Below, piece after piece: positions 37,801-46,449 of a DNA stretch of 64,000 nucleotides. Where the stretch lies: NCBI GenBank assembly GCA_027482245.1, contig JAIXWG010000031.1, positions 62,001 through 126,000 on the forward strand, read 5' to 3'. This DNA is from Acetobacteraceae bacterium (GTDB lineage Bacteria > Pseudomonadota > Alphaproteobacteria > Acetobacterales > Acetobacteraceae). Below the pieces are notes generated by a model. It was not told the origin of the DNA and did not search any database. It saw only the letters and a program-made list of their open reading frames with translations. A program made the position numbers and the translations under genes. How positions within the stretch are numbered: position 1 is the first letter of the stretch; the number at the start of each line of letters is the position of its first letter.

Positions 37801-38250
37801 GCCGGCCAGCAGGCTCTCCCCGGCCTCCCCGCCGCTGCCGAGCAAAGCCGCCGCGCCATCGCGCAGCGCGGTGCCGTCCAGGCCATAGGCGGTCTCGAAC
37901 AGCTTGCGGTCGGCGCCGCCCATCAGGCGCAGCAGCGCCTCCTCCGGCACGGACGTACCATCGGCGTCCAGCAGCGTGTCGCGCCGCCCCTTGCGGCGGA
38001 TGAAGACGGCGCGCCGGCCGTCCCGGGCCTCGACCTCGAACCCCACGCGCAGCGCCGTGCCGGGGTGGAGGAAGGCGAAGGGGGAGCGGTCCGGGAAGCC
38101 GAACAGCGCATCGCCGATGGCCGACAGCGCCGTCGATTTCCCCGCCTCGTTCGCGCCCAGCACGACGGTCAGCGGCGCCGCCGCCGGCAGGTCGATCCGC
38201 ACATCGGACAGGTGGCCGTAGCGCAGCAGGTCGAGGGCGAGCAGCCTCAT
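34807..38250 (-). CDS. YhaN-type SMC/SbcC-like AAA ATPase
   Basis: The 1,147-residue protein has an SbcC-type head: Walker A in VVLGANEAGKSTAL near residue 30, then long Ala/Glu/Arg-rich coiled coils interrupted by central segments. The C-terminal signature GLSEGTRDQLFLALR and Walker B PFIADDLLATFD near 1085 complete the ATPase. No zinc-hook CxxC is seen in the centre, so it is of the YhaN rather than the Rad50 type. The N-terminal ATG overlaps the phosphoesterase stop by four bases. It probably acts with that protein in DNA end processing. Confidence 0.88.
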   Translation of the reverse strand: MRLLALDLLRYGHLSDVRIDLPAAAPLTVVLGANEAGKSTALSAIGDALFGFPDRSPFAFLHPGTALRVGFEVEARDGRRAVFIRRKGRRDTLLDADGTSVPEEALLRLMGGADRKLFETAYGLDGTALRDGAAALLGSGGEAGESLLAGMGLPHLRAALKRLDEEAKALHGDGRGHRALSVAAEAWGEARRQAEEAAIRPKEWAEAEAALADIRARIEADTRQAAALAAEAARLQRLRRVLPILAPLARQRQDLAMVADAPRLPADAAQRLAAGQEALRRGAEDARREAAEAERLRAERDAIAPDAAVLALQDRIDALAAQRVAMAEAERDLPGVLRQVEAYRAAVAEAAGAIGGDRPPEALRDALPSPAARDRAQRLIRRRTEYATALRSAEEALRDATRKRDLAAAQHAASPPPPPPGPLKRAIEAAQAEGKVEQEWLAAERALAAATAQATAALAALPLWQGDAAALAACPLPLRPVADAAASRLDATAAALDAARRAAASLAAEVAALEEEVEHLARGETVPTRAVIAAARARRDAAWAEIRAGAGDAPLFESLRDEADRLADARADDAQRVNDYAAKQARLALLRTRQEEAAAAIEAAAREASAAEAGWVALWAPAGIVPAAPAAMAEWRRAREEVLRLLALAAEAASRRDALADRRDRARDALRPLLPGAAPDAPLAALLARALDALEAAEDAAAAHRRLADRLAQAADQVAEAESRLRAGREALAAFEPEWGAAAQDLALAEGSGAEAVEAALGAWTRIAEAARAWRGDEARVAAMQAALAAFGQEAAALGAAAGEAPDAAALVAARLARRLAAARLATGTVAELAKRIGEREAAAAEALARQEAARTALAELAAQAGAADIPALEEAIRRAVARDAIATAIAGLEAELLRQGDGLAEETLRAEAEAIEPDEAEARIAAIEAEQAALRQRLTGLGAARQEAESRRAALEAGRDAVAHAQEARHHLAEARHAAERYARLHLARSLLQAGIERIRQESQGPLLRAASAHFAALTEGRYAGLVVDEDEARRTLIRARRGDGSECPVEGLSEGTRDQLFLALRVAAVEAQAARAEPLPFIADDLLATFDDRRASAGLALLAGLGATVQTILFTHHAHLAALAARLPGVVVRELPAPEGMRPAA

Positions 38251-39473
38251 CCCCGTTCCTCCGCCGCGATGGCGGCTTCCGCCACCTGCCAGGCTTCCTC
38301 CACCAGGCTGGCGAGCCCCGCCTCGTCGGCCGGCACGTCCAGCGCCTCCCGCCCCGGGGCGGGGACCTTGGCGCGCAGCGCCGCCATTTCCGCCAGCAAC
38401 TGCTGCACGCGGGCGGGGTCGGACAGGCCGGCGGCGAAGGCGGCGCGCAGCGGGTCGAGCAGCCCGTCCGGGCGGTTGCGCGGCGCGGTGGTGCGCACCC
38501 GCACCGCCTCCACCCACATCTGCCCGCCTGCCGCGATGGCGGCGCTGCGGCATTCCGCGGCCAGGCGTTCGCCATCGCTCGCCAGCGCGGCGTGCAACTC
38601 GGTCTCCCCCCGCAGCACCAGGCGGGCCAGCACCGGCAGGCCGGCGGCCTCCGCGATGGCGCGCTGCACCGCCTCCCCGATCCGCGCCGTCAGCGTCGCG
38701 ACATCGGCGCCTTCCGCATCCACCTCCAGCGACGCCCAGCGCAGCGTGTCGAGGTCGCGGTGCTCCACTGCCACCACGCGGCCTTCCTCCACCGTCACCA
38801 GGCTGCATCCCTTGGCGCCGGCTTCCCGGATGTGGCGGCCCTGGATGTTGCCGGGGAAGACGATCCAGGGGCGCTCGTGCAGCACGCGCCGCGCATGGAT
38901 GTGGCCGAGCGCCCAGTACTCGTAGCCCTTCAGCCGCAACTGCCCGGGATCGCAGGGGGCATAGGTCTCATGCTCCCCGGCATCCTGGGCGGAGGTGTGC
39001 AGCACGCCGATGTTCAGCCGCCCGCGCAGCGGTTCGCAGTAGCCCGCGGAGATGTCCTCCGGCACCGCGCGGTTCGGGAAGGAATGGCCGTGCAGCGCGA
39101 TGCCGAGCTCGTCCAGGTCATGCGTCTGGCAGGTGCGCGTCGAGAATTCCCGCACATTGGCGGGCAGGCGGAGGTCCTTGGTGATGATCGACTTCGCGTC
39201 GTGGTTGCCGCGCAGCAGGAAGCAGGGCCGCGGCGCCAGGCGCTTCATCTGCTCCGCGAAGAAGAGCCCGGTGGAGAAATCCTTCCAGTCCCCGTCATAG
39301 AGATCGCCGGCGATGACGACGAAGGCCACGTCCTCCGCGATCGCCAGGTCGATCAGGGCGATGAAGGCGCGGCGCGTGCTGACCCGCAGCAGCGCCCCCG
39401 GTAGGTCCTGCCGCGCATGCAGGCCGGCGAGCGGGGAATCGAGGTGGATGTCGGCCGCGTGCAGGAATTTCAT
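38247..39473 (-). CDS. YhaO-type metallophosphoesterase (SbcD/Mre11-like nuclease)
   Basis: The 408-residue protein has the metallophosphoesterase motifs in order: HAADIHLDSP at 5-14, VIAGDLYDGD near 53, LLRGNHDAKS near 86, then GVLHTSAQD near 175 and ALGHIHARRV near 208. The C-terminal region from about 290 is a capping domain as in SbcD/Mre11. It should nick or trim double-strand DNA ends with Mn2+. It is first in a two-gene operon with the SbcC-like partner, and has no other repair genes adjacent. Confidence 0.9.
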   Translation of the reverse strand: MKFLHAADIHLDSPLAGLHARQDLPGALLRVSTRRAFIALIDLAIAEDVAFVVIAGDLYDGDWKDFSTGLFFAEQMKRLAPRPCFLLRGNHDAKSIITKDLRLPANVREFSTRTCQTHDLDELGIALHGHSFPNRAVPEDISAGYCEPLRGRLNIGVLHTSAQDAGEHETYAPCDPGQLRLKGYEYWALGHIHARRVLHERPWIVFPGNIQGRHIREAGAKGCSLVTVEEGRVVAVEHRDLDTLRWASLEVDAEGADVATLTARIGEAVQRAIAEAAGLPVLARLVLRGETELHAALASDGERLAAECRSAAIAAGGQMWVEAVRVRTTAPRNRPDGLLDPLRAAFAAGLSDPARVQQLLAEMAALRAKVPAPGREALDVPADEAGLASLVEEAWQVAEAAIAAEERG

Positions 39474-39573
39474 GCCGGCCCCGTGACGAAGGTTTCCACT
39501 CTGTTTTCATCGCCCGCCTTGGCGCCGGGTGCAACCCCGCTATCAAGGAAGGGCATGCGGGGGGGATCGGCGG

Positions 39574-40194
39574 ATGGCGGTGACGGCGAAGGAAGCGCGG
39601 GCCTGGGTGCGCCTGCCCTCGGGAAGGCGGCTCGACCTGCTGGCGCCGACGCCCTTCGACTGGACGGATGAGGACCTGGCCACCGGCCTGGCGCGCACCT
39701 TCCGCTGGGGCGGGCATTCCGTCTGGCCGGGCGCGCCGCTGTCCGTCGCGCAGCATTCCCTGGCGGTGCTGGCGCTGCGGCGCGCCGCGAAGCCGGCGCC
39801 CACGCGGGCCGAGGCCCGGCGCGAATTGCTGCATGATGCGGAGGAGGGGCTGACCAATTTCGACTGCATCTCCCCCCTCAAGCCCTTCCTCGGCCCGGGT
39901 TTCCTCCAATTGCAGGAACGCCTCTCCGCCGTCATCGCCACCCGCTACGCCCTGCCGGCCTGGGATGCGGAGGCGAAGAAGCTGCACAAGAAGCTCGACA
40001 TCGCCATGGCGGCGGCGGAGGCCGTGCATGTCGCGGGCTGGTCGGCGCAGGAGGTGCGGGACACGCTCGGCATCCGCGCCGCCGTGATGGCGGAGGACCC
40101 GCTGGCCGCGATCCATGGCGGCGAGCCCTGGCGCCCCTGGCCGCCGGAGCTGGCGGCGGAGCGCTTCCTGGCCGAACTGCGTCGGGTCGCCTGA
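39574..40194 (+). CDS. HD-domain phosphohydrolase, YfbR-like
   Basis: The 206-residue protein begins with an RLPSGRRLDLLAPTPFDW leader and has the HD-fold metal-binding pattern: SVAQHSLAVL near residue 68 and ELLHDAEEGL near 95, then a helical remainder. This resembles the phage and bacterial YfbR-type nucleotidases that hydrolyse dNMPs, but the exact substrate is unknown. The ATG at 39574 is chosen for similarity to the core. It is divergent from the yhaO-like gene. Confidence 0.8.
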   Translation: MAVTAKEARAWVRLPSGRRLDLLAPTPFDWTDEDLATGLARTFRWGGHSVWPGAPLSVAQHSLAVLALRRAAKPAPTRAEARRELLHDAEEGLTNFDCISPLKPFLGPGFLQLQERLSAVIATRYALPAWDAEAKKLHKKLDIAMAAAEAVHVAGWSAQEVRDTLGIRAAVMAEDPLAAIHGGEPWRPWPPELAAERFLAELRRVA

Positions 40195-40233
40195 ACCCTT
40201 GGCATCCGGCCCCGGCGGGGTTAGTGGGGCCGC

Positions 40234-40488
40234 ATGACCGATACCCTGCCCGACCGCCTCTCCGTCGATCCGCGCAGCCCCTACTACCAGGAGGCGCTGC
40301 TGGCCCGCGGCGTCGGCATCCGCTTCAACGGCACCGAGAAGACGAATGTCGAGGAATACTGCGTCAGCGAAGGCTGGGTGCGGGTGTCCGTCGGCAAGGC
40401 GGTGGACCGCCGCGGCATGCCCCTCACGCTCAAGCTGAAGGGCACCGTCGAGCCCTATTTCCGCGACGAGCCTACCCCGGAAGCCTGA
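40234..40488 (+). CDS. DUF3297 family protein
   Basis: The 84-residue protein matches DUF3297 almost throughout (DRLSVDPRSPYYQEALL, RGVGIRFNGTEKTNVEEYCVSEGWVRV, TLKLKGTVEPYF). The function is unknown, but the family is widespread and highly conserved in proteobacteria. The stop overlaps the convergent hydrolase-like gene by 17 bases. Confidence 0.9.
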   Translation: MTDTLPDRLSVDPRSPYYQEALLARGVGIRFNGTEKTNVEEYCVSEGWVRVSVGKAVDRRGMPLTLKLKGTVEPYFRDEPTPEA

Positions 40489-41590
40489 CGCAGCGATCGG
40501 CGGGCGCCGGCCGGCAGGCCGCGTCCCGCAGCGCCCGCAGGCGCGCATCGTCGAGGGGGAAGGTCGGCTCCAGCCAGCCGCCCTCGTCATTCTCGTTCCA
40601 GGCATAGATCAGCGCCGTGCGGGGCGGTTGCGTGCCCGCGAAGGCGATGGCGCGCCGCAGATGCGCCGTCAGCTCCGCCGGCGTCGGCGCGGCGTAGTGG
40701 CGGTCCATGCCTTCGCCAGGGCGCTGCCAGCCCTCCCACGGCACCGGGTTCTGCACGCGCGGCCGCCGGTCCCAGCCCGTCATTGCCGTCGGCACCACGG
40801 GGATGCCGAGGGCCGCCTGCGCCGCCCAGCCGCGTTCCGCGCCCTGCGCCAGCGCCGCATAGGGCGCGGCACGGCTGCCGGCCTGCCAGGCATAGGCGGA
40901 GACGCCATCGAGCCCCAGCAGTGGCACCCAGCGCCGCGCCTGGTCGGGCACCGGCGTCATCAGCACGATGAAGGGATCGGCCGCGCCGGCATCCCGTGCC
41001 CGCCGGCGGAAGCCATCCATGGCGGCGCGGAGCCCCTCGATCCCGCCCCAGGCCTGCGTGATCAGGTCGTCGGAGAGGAAGCCCAGGAAATAGAGCGGCC
41101 GGCCGCCGACCCGCTGGCAATCCGGGTCCGCCAGCAGCGCGGGGTGGGTGGACAGAGCCTCCCCGGGCGCATCGCGGCTTCCCCAGCGCACGGCCTCGCA
41201 GACCAGGGCGAACTTCACCCGGGATCGCAGCGCGCTGGCGCGATACAGGCGGAACCCCTCGCTCATGGAGGAGCCGGCGGGGTAGCTGACGAAGGCCCAG
41301 TAATCGATCCCCGCTGCCGCCGCCCAGCCGATCTGCCGGTCCATCACCGCCTGGCTCGGTGCCGGCATGCGGATCGGCCCGCCGTCGTCCGGGACCTCCG
41401 CGAAGAAGGGCGCGCGGTGGCGCCAGGGCAGGGGGCTCAGCGCGCGTTCCACCGCCGTGGTCGGCACAGAACCCGGCGCATACCACGCGTCCCAGCGGAT
41501 CGCGCCGATGGCAACCGGGGCGGGTTGGGCGCGTGCCGGCAGCGCCAGCCCCGCAAGGCCCGGCAGCAGGGCGCGTCGCGACAGCCTCAT
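40472..41590 (-). CDS. Exported glycoside hydrolase family 99/WbsX-like protein
   Basis: The 372-residue protein has a twin-arginine-like start ([22 protein letters not shown]) suggesting export. The mature part begins IGAIRWDAWYAPG, followed by DRQIGWAAAAGIDYWAFVSYP and ends with ALIYAWNENDEGGWLEP, resembling the GH99/WbsX-type glycan hydrolases. Key acidic residues near WNENDEGG are compatible with catalysis. The exact substrate is not known. The start overlaps the DUF3592-like gene by four bases (ATGA). Confidence 0.65.
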   Translation of the reverse strand: MRLSRRALLPGLAGLALPARAQPAPVAIGAIRWDAWYAPGSVPTTAVERALSPLPWRHRAPFFAEVPDDGGPIRMPAPSQAVMDRQIGWAAAAGIDYWAFVSYPAGSSMSEGFRLYRASALRSRVKFALVCEAVRWGSRDAPGEALSTHPALLADPDCQRVGGRPLYFLGFLSDDLITQAWGGIEGLRAAMDGFRRRARDAGAADPFIVLMTPVPDQARRWVPLLGLDGVSAYAWQAGSRAAPYAALAQGAERGWAAQAALGIPVVPTAMTGWDRRPRVQNPVPWEGWQRPGEGMDRHYAAPTPAELTAHLRRAIAFAGTQPPRTALIYAWNENDEGGWLEPTFPLDDARLRALRDAACRPAPADRCVRLPG

Positions 41591-42114
41591 CCGCGCCAGG
41601 GCCAGAGCGGCCAGAAGCGCAGCCTGCCGCCCCACATCGCCCGCCACAGCGGCGGCAGCAGCATCCAGCCGAAGCCCGCCAGAATCAGCAGCTGCACGAC
41701 GAGATCGGCATCCGATCCCTGCACGACGCGGCGCGCGGGCCTCTGCGGGTCGTAGCGGATCGGTATCCGGGCGCCGATGGCGGGCCATTGCCGCAGCTCC
41801 GCATCCTCGGCTTCCACCACGCGGCCGTCGCGCGTTTCGAAGCGCAGCGTGACGAGCGGCATCGGCAGCCAGGACGGCACATCCTCCCCGCGCCGCACCG
41901 CCTGCCCATCCGGCCCGCGCAGCGGCACGACGGTCGCGACCGTCGTCTCCGTGCCGAGCCAGGTCGTCCAGGCCTCGGCCAGCCCGCCGGCCAGCACCAG
42001 CACGCAGCCCAGCAGCGCTAGCGCAAAACGCTTGCGGAGGTGGGCCGGCGGCCAGGCGGGCTGGCCCGGCGCCGGGCCCGGCTGGCGCCCGGCCCAGGGA
42101 TTTTCCGTTGTCAT
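41587..42114 (-). CDS. DUF3592-like membrane protein
   Basis: The 175-residue protein has a Pro-rich cytoplasmic start, a hydrophobic helix near residues 30-47 and another near 140-155. Between lies a beta-rich extracytoplasmic domain ([24 protein letters not shown], then [13 protein letters not shown]), typical of DUF3592. No function is known. It is translationally coupled to the hydrolase gene, which suggests a shared envelope role. Confidence 0.7.
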   Translation of the reverse strand: MTTENPWAGRQPGPAPGQPAWPPAHLRKRFALALLGCVLVLAGGLAEAWTTWLGTETTVATVVPLRGPDGQAVRRGEDVPSWLPMPLVTLRFETRDGRVVEAEDAELRQWPAIGARIPIRYDPQRPARRVVQGSDADLVVQLLILAGFGWMLLPPLWRAMWGGRLRFWPLWPWRG

Positions 42115-42197
42115 TGCAGGGGAGACCTGCCCGCGCCGCGGGCCCGCGGTCAAGCATCGCCCTTGCATGCGCGGGCGCAGCGGCTAGGGTGCCCGCG

Positions 42198-42698
42198 ATG
42201 GCCGCCACCGAACCCTTCTGGCGCAGGAAGACCCTCGGCGCGATGACCCGCGCGGAATGGGAAAGCCTGTGCGATGGCTGCGGGCGCTGCTGCCTGCACA
42301 AGCTGCGGGATGAGGAGACGGAAGCCCTCCTCTGGACGCATGTCGCCTGCCGCCTGCTGGATGGCGAGACGGGCCGCTGCACCGACTACGCCAATCGCAA
42401 ATCCCGTGTGCCGGACTGCGTGAAGCTCACGCCCGCCAAGGTCGCGGCGATCGACTGGCTGCCGCCGACCTGCGCCTATCGCCTGCTCGCTGAAGGGCGC
42501 GACCTGCCCTGGTGGCACCCGCTCGTCTCCGGCGATGCGGAGACGGTGCACAAGGCCGGCGTTTCCGTCCGCGGCCGCACCGTGGCGGAACGCGATGCCG
42601 GGCCGCTCGAAGCGCATACCGTCGCCTGGCCGGGCCGCGTGCCCAAGGCGGCGAAGCCGATCCCGCCCCTTCGGCGCGGATCGGATACCGAACTTTGA
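42198..42698 (+). CDS. YcgN family cysteine-cluster protein
   Basis: The 166-residue protein has the YcgN/UPF0260 signature: [13 protein letters not shown] near residue 25, then ACRLLD and [10 protein letters not shown], giving several conserved Cys that may bind a metal or Fe-S centre. The rest matches the family ([22 protein letters not shown]). Function unknown. It precedes the DapA-like gene by 34 bases. Confidence 0.9.
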   Translation: MAATEPFWRRKTLGAMTRAEWESLCDGCGRCCLHKLRDEETEALLWTHVACRLLDGETGRCTDYANRKSRVPDCVKLTPAKVAAIDWLPPTCAYRLLAEGRDLPWWHPLVSGDAETVHKAGVSVRGRTVAERDAGPLEAHTVAWPGRVPKAAKPIPPLRRGSDTEL

Positions 42699-42732
42699 CG
42701 CCCAATTCTTTGCTGCAAGGAACAGGAAGACC

Positions 42733-43671
42733 ATGAAGGACGCGCTTTTCGGCGGCATCAACGCGGCGGCGTTGACGGCGATGAACCCGGACCTCTCGCC
42801 CGACCTCGACACCTATGCCGCGCATTGCAAGTGGCTGCTGGCCAATGGCTGCAACGGACTCGGCATCCTCGGCACGACGGGCGAGGCGAACAGCTTCGGC
42901 TTCGATGAGCGCAAGATGATCCTAGAAGGGATCGTGGCCCGCGGCGTGCCCGCCACGCGCCTGATGCCCGGCACGGGCTGCGCCAGCCTGATGGACACGG
43001 TCGAGCTGACGAAGCATGCCAAGGCGCAGGGCTGCCGCGGCGTCCTCGTCCTGCCGCCCTTCTACTACAAGGCGCCGACGGATGACGGGCTCTTCGCCTA
43101 TTTCAGCGAAGTCGTGAACCGCGTCGGCGGCGGCATCGCCATCTACCTCTACCACTTCCCGCAGCAGAGCGCGGTGCCCTTCAGCCTCGACCTGATCGGC
43201 CGCCTGCTGAAGGCCTTCCCGGGCGTCATCAAGGGCGTGAAGGATTCCTCGGGCGACTACGCCAACATGAAGGCGATGATCGACCACTTCGCGAAGGACG
43301 GGTTCGAGGTCTATTCGGGCGCCGACAACTTCGTGCAGAAGATCCTGGCCGAGGGCGGCGCCGGCTGCATCACCGCCGCCGCCAACGTGAACGCCCGCTT
43401 CGGCCAGATCGTCTACCAGAAGCGCACGGGTCCCGAGGCCGATGCCGCGCAGGCCGTGCTGGACGCGACGCGCAAGGCCGCGACCGCCGTGGCCCTGATC
43501 CCGGGACTCCGGGAAATCATCGCCCGCAGCACCGGCCATGATGGCTGGCGCGTGATCCGCCCGCCGCATCTGCCGCTCCAGGGCGACGAAGGCCAGAAGG
43601 CGTGGGATGCGATGCAGGCTGCCGGCGCGCTGCCGCTGGCGGGCATGGGCATGAAGGCGGCGGCGGAGTGA
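42733..43671 (+). CDS. DapA family (dihydrodipicolinate synthase-like) aldolase
   Basis: The 312-residue TIM-barrel lyase has the GTTGEANSF motif near 47, the catalytic Tyr in IYLYHFPQQS near 140 and the Schiff-base Lys in IKGVKDSSGDY near 168. Many such paralogues cleave or form keto acids rather than make lysine precursors. The cupin gene downstream overlaps the stop (GTGA), so the pair probably belongs to one catabolic pathway. Substrate not determined. Confidence 0.88.
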   Translation: MKDALFGGINAAALTAMNPDLSPDLDTYAAHCKWLLANGCNGLGILGTTGEANSFGFDERKMILEGIVARGVPATRLMPGTGCASLMDTVELTKHAKAQGCRGVLVLPPFYYKAPTDDGLFAYFSEVVNRVGGGIAIYLYHFPQQSAVPFSLDLIGRLLKAFPGVIKGVKDSSGDYANMKAMIDHFAKDGFEVYSGADNFVQKILAEGGAGCITAAANVNARFGQIVYQKRTGPEADAAQAVLDATRKAATAVALIPGLREIIARSTGHDGWRVIRPPHLPLQGDEGQKAWDAMQAAGALPLAGMGMKAAAE

Positions 43672-43982
43672 GCACGCCGCTCACCTGCCGCGCGCCGGCC
43701 ACCGGCACGGTGCAGCTGGACGACGACAAGGTGCGGGTCACGCGCTGGGATTTCGATCCCGGCGCGGAGACGGGCTGGCACCGCCACGGCCTGTCCTATG
43801 TCGTCGTGCCCGTCACCGACGGCACGCTGTTGCTGGAACTGCCGGGCGGCCAGACCGCGACGGCGGAGCTCAAGGCCGGCGTCAGCTACGCCCGCGCCTT
43901 CGGCGTGGAGCACAACGTGGTCAATGCCGGGACCGCGCCGCTTTCCTTCGTCGAGGTCGAGATGAAGGCCTATGCCGGCTGA
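43668..43982 (+). CDS. Single-domain cupin protein
   Basis: The 104-residue cupin has motif 1 GAETGWHRHGLSYVVVPVTDG (two His) and motif 2 ending GVEHNVVNAG with a third His. Such proteins bind a divalent metal and often act as dioxygenases or isomerases. The GTG start overlaps the aldolase stop. Reaction unknown. Confidence 0.85.
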   Translation: MSTPLTCRAPATGTVQLDDDKVRVTRWDFDPGAETGWHRHGLSYVVVPVTDGTLLLELPGGQTATAELKAGVSYARAFGVEHNVVNAGTAPLSFVEVEMKAYAG

Positions 43983-44854
43983 CGCTTCGTGAGCGTCACG
44001 AGCGCCAGGCCTGAGAAGATGAGGGCCGCGGCTGGCAGCGTGAGCCAGCCCGGCACCTCCCCGAACAGCAGGAAGCCATAGGCCAGGCCTGCCAGCGTGA
44101 TCAGGTAGGAGACCTGGCTGGTCACCATGCCGCCCGCGCTGACCAGCAGGCGGAAATACAGCAGGTAGGCCGCGGCGGTGATCACGCCCTGCGCCAGCAG
44201 CAGCGCCGCGATGCCGAGGCTCGGCGGCAGTCCGAGATGCCCGAGGGCGAGCGCCATCACCAGCACCGACCCCGCCGCCCCCACCAGCGTGCCCGCGGCC
44301 TGCGCGAGCGGCGTGCTGCCCGGCACGGCGAGCTTCACCGACAGCAGGTTGGATGCCGCGTAGCAGACCGGCGTCAGCACCATCAGCGCGGCCCAGGGCA
44401 GCAGCGCGGGGTCGGGCAACGCCGCGCCCGGCGCCATCGCCAGCGCCACGCCCGCCACGCAGAGCACCGCGCCCGCCACGATCCGCGGCGTCGCGCGCTC
44501 GATCCCCGCCATCGCGAAGAACACCGTGCTGAGCAGCCCCGACAGCGGCACCAGCAGCGCGAAGAGGCCCGCCGGCGCGCGGCTCAGCCCGGTGAAGGCG
44601 AAGAGGTTCGCGCAGGCGAGCCCGATGAAGCCGCCGCTGACGTAGTGGACGAGGTGCGGACGCGACCATCGCGGCATGTCGCGCTTGCGCGCGCAGACCG
44701 CCAGCAGCGCGATCGCGCTGATCACCGCCGCGATGGTCGCGACGCCAAGCGGCTTCATCCCTTCCGCCATCGCGAGTTTCGCCATCGCGGGCGTCAGCCC
44801 CCAGCTGGCGCCGAGGGCGAGGAGCGCGACGGCGATGGCGAGGCGTTGGGGCAT
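43970..44854 (-). CDS. EamA/DMT family exporter
   Basis: The 294-residue membrane protein has ten hydrophobic helices in two EamA repeats, starting VALLALGASWGLTPAMAKLAM. The second repeat begins near CYAASNLLSVKLA. Such proteins export metabolites or amino acids. The 3' end overlaps the convergent cupin gene by 13 bases. Substrate unknown. Confidence 0.88.
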   Translation of the reverse strand: MPQRLAIAVALLALGASWGLTPAMAKLAMAEGMKPLGVATIAAVISAIALLAVCARKRDMPRWSRPHLVHYVSGGFIGLACANLFAFTGLSRAPAGLFALLVPLSGLLSTVFFAMAGIERATPRIVAGAVLCVAGVALAMAPGAALPDPALLPWAALMVLTPVCYAASNLLSVKLAVPGSTPLAQAAGTLVGAAGSVLVMALALGHLGLPPSLGIAALLLAQGVITAAAYLLYFRLLVSAGGMVTSQVSYLITLAGLAYGFLLFGEVPGWLTLPAAALIFSGLALVTLTKRQPA

Positions 44855-44929
44855 GGACGTTAACACCGTGGTGAAGCGATCCGTGTCAAGCGGTTGAATT
44901 GCGGCGCCCCTTCGCGCCATGGTGCGTCG

Positions 44930-45652
44930 ATGCTCCCCGAGTCGGAACTGATCAGGCTGCCCGCCGCCAAGGGCGATCTGGCGCCCCCTGCGCGTTGCCT
45001 GGTGCGTTGGCAGCCCTCCACGCGCGCGCGTCGCGTCTCCATGCGCATCTGCCCGAAGCATGGCGCCGTCGTCGTCATCCTGCCGCCGACCGAGGGTCGT
45101 CGCGCGGGGCTCAAGCTGCTGCGCGAACATCGCGACTGGGTGCTGGACCACCTGGCCGCGCTGGCGCCCGCGGTGCCCTTCGAGCCTGACGCCACCGTGC
45201 TGCTGGGGGGCGAGCCGCATCGCATCCGCCACGATCCCGCCGCGCGGGGCGGCGCCTTCCTTGATGGAAGCAGCATCGTCGTGGCCGGCGATCCCGCCTT
45301 CCTCCGCCGCCGCGTCGGCGACTTCATGCGGGCGGAGGCGCGGCGCCGCATCCGGTCGCTGATCGGTCCGCATGCGGAGGCACTCGGCGTGAAGCCGCGC
45401 GCGCTGCGGCTGAAGGACACGCGCAGCCGCTGGGGCAGCTGCGCGCCGGACGGCACGCTCGCCTTCTCCTGGCGCCTGGTCATGGCGCCGGGCTGGGTGC
45501 TGGACTACGTCGTGGCGCATGAGGTCGCGCATCTGAAGGAACTGAACCACTCCGCCCGCTTCTGGGCGCATGTGTCGCGGCTGACGCCGCATCGCGACGA
45601 TGCGGTGGAATGGCTGCGGGTCGAGGGCCCGGCACTCTTGCGCGTCGGCTGA
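44930..45652 (+). CDS. YgjP-type zinc metalloprotease-like (DUF45) protein
   Basis: The 240-residue protein contains the DUF45/YgjP signature: TRSRWGSCAPDGTLAFSWRL then VAHEVAHLKELNHSARFW, with the HExxH zinc site near residue 196. Its role is not established; the fold is gluzincin-like. The ATG at 44930 starts the conserved core, and an upstream in-frame ATG is at 44894. It lies 38 bases before an SDR gene. Confidence 0.88.
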   Translation: MLPESELIRLPAAKGDLAPPARCLVRWQPSTRARRVSMRICPKHGAVVVILPPTEGRRAGLKLLREHRDWVLDHLAALAPAVPFEPDATVLLGGEPHRIRHDPAARGGAFLDGSSIVVAGDPAFLRRRVGDFMRAEARRRIRSLIGPHAEALGVKPRALRLKDTRSRWGSCAPDGTLAFSWRLVMAPGWVLDYVVAHEVAHLKELNHSARFWAHVSRLTPHRDDAVEWLRVEGPALLRVG

Positions 45653-45690
45653 TCCGGGCCGACATCGTAACCACCACAGGGAGAGCGGCC

Positions 45691-46449
45691 ATGGTCGAGC
45701 GCATCATCCTCGTCACCGGCGCCACCGCTGGCTTCGGCCTGGCCATCGCCCGGCGCTTCGCGGCCGATGGATGGCGCGTGGTCGCGACGGGCCGGCGGGG
45801 CGACCGGCTTGCCGCGCTGGTGGAGGAACTTGGGCCGACACGCTGCCATTCCGTGCCGCTCGACGTGCGGGACCGCAAGGCGGTGCTGGCGGAGATCGAG
45901 GCGCTGCCCGGCAGCTTCCGCGCCATCGACGTCGTCGTGAACAATGCGGGTCTCGCCGCGGGTCTCGACCCCGCGCAGGGCGCGGACCTCGACGACTGGG
46001 ACGCGATGGTGGACACCAACTGCAAGGGGCTGATGTACGTCACCCGCGCCGTGCTGCCGGGGATGGTGGCGCGGGATCGCGGGCACATCGTGAACATCGG
46101 CTCCACGGCCGGCGAATGGCCCTATCCCGGCGGCAACGTCTACGGCGCCACCAAGGCCTTCGTCCGCCAGTTCAGCCACAACCTCCGCGCCGACCTCTTC
46201 GGCACGCAGATCCGGGTGACGGAGATCGAGCCGGGCCTGGTTGGCGGCACCGAATTCAGCGCGGTGCGCTTCAAGGGCGATGCCGCCAAGGCCGCCGCCC
46301 CCTATGCGGGGACGGAGCCGCTGACGCCCGAGGACATTGCGGATGCCGTCCACTGGACCGTGTCCCGCCCTGCCCGCGTGAACATCAACACGATGCAGCT
46401 GATGCCGGTGGCGCAGAGCTTCGGGCCGCTGCGCGTCCACAAGGGCTGA
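45691..46449 (+). CDS. SDR family oxidoreductase, YdfG-like
   Basis: The 252-residue SDR has the cofactor loop TGATAGFGLAIARRFA, NNAG near 87, the Ser site in NIGSTAGEWPY near 138 and YGATKAFVRQF with the Tyr/Lys pair near 150. It resembles the YdfG-type 3-hydroxy acid (serine/allo-threonine) dehydrogenases. A purine-rich leader is present. The next gene overlaps the stop (TGATG). Confidence 0.88.
   Translation: MVERIILVTGATAGFGLAIARRFAADGWRVVATGRRGDRLAALVEELGPTRCHSVPLDVRDRKAVLAEIEALPGSFRAIDVVVNNAGLAAGLDPAQGADLDDWDAMVDTNCKGLMYVTRAVLPGMVARDRGHIVNIGSTAGEWPYPGGNVYGATKAFVRQFSHNLRADLFGTQIRVTEIEPGLVGGTEFSAVRFKGDAAKAAAPYAGTEPLTPEDIADAVHWTVSRPARVNINTMQLMPVAQSFGPLRVHKG

Noticed and set aside
43668..43982. 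Start of the cupin gene at an upstream ATG within the aldolase gene
   Set aside because: It would add residues unrelated to cupins; the GTG overlapping the aldolase stop is the conventional coupled start.
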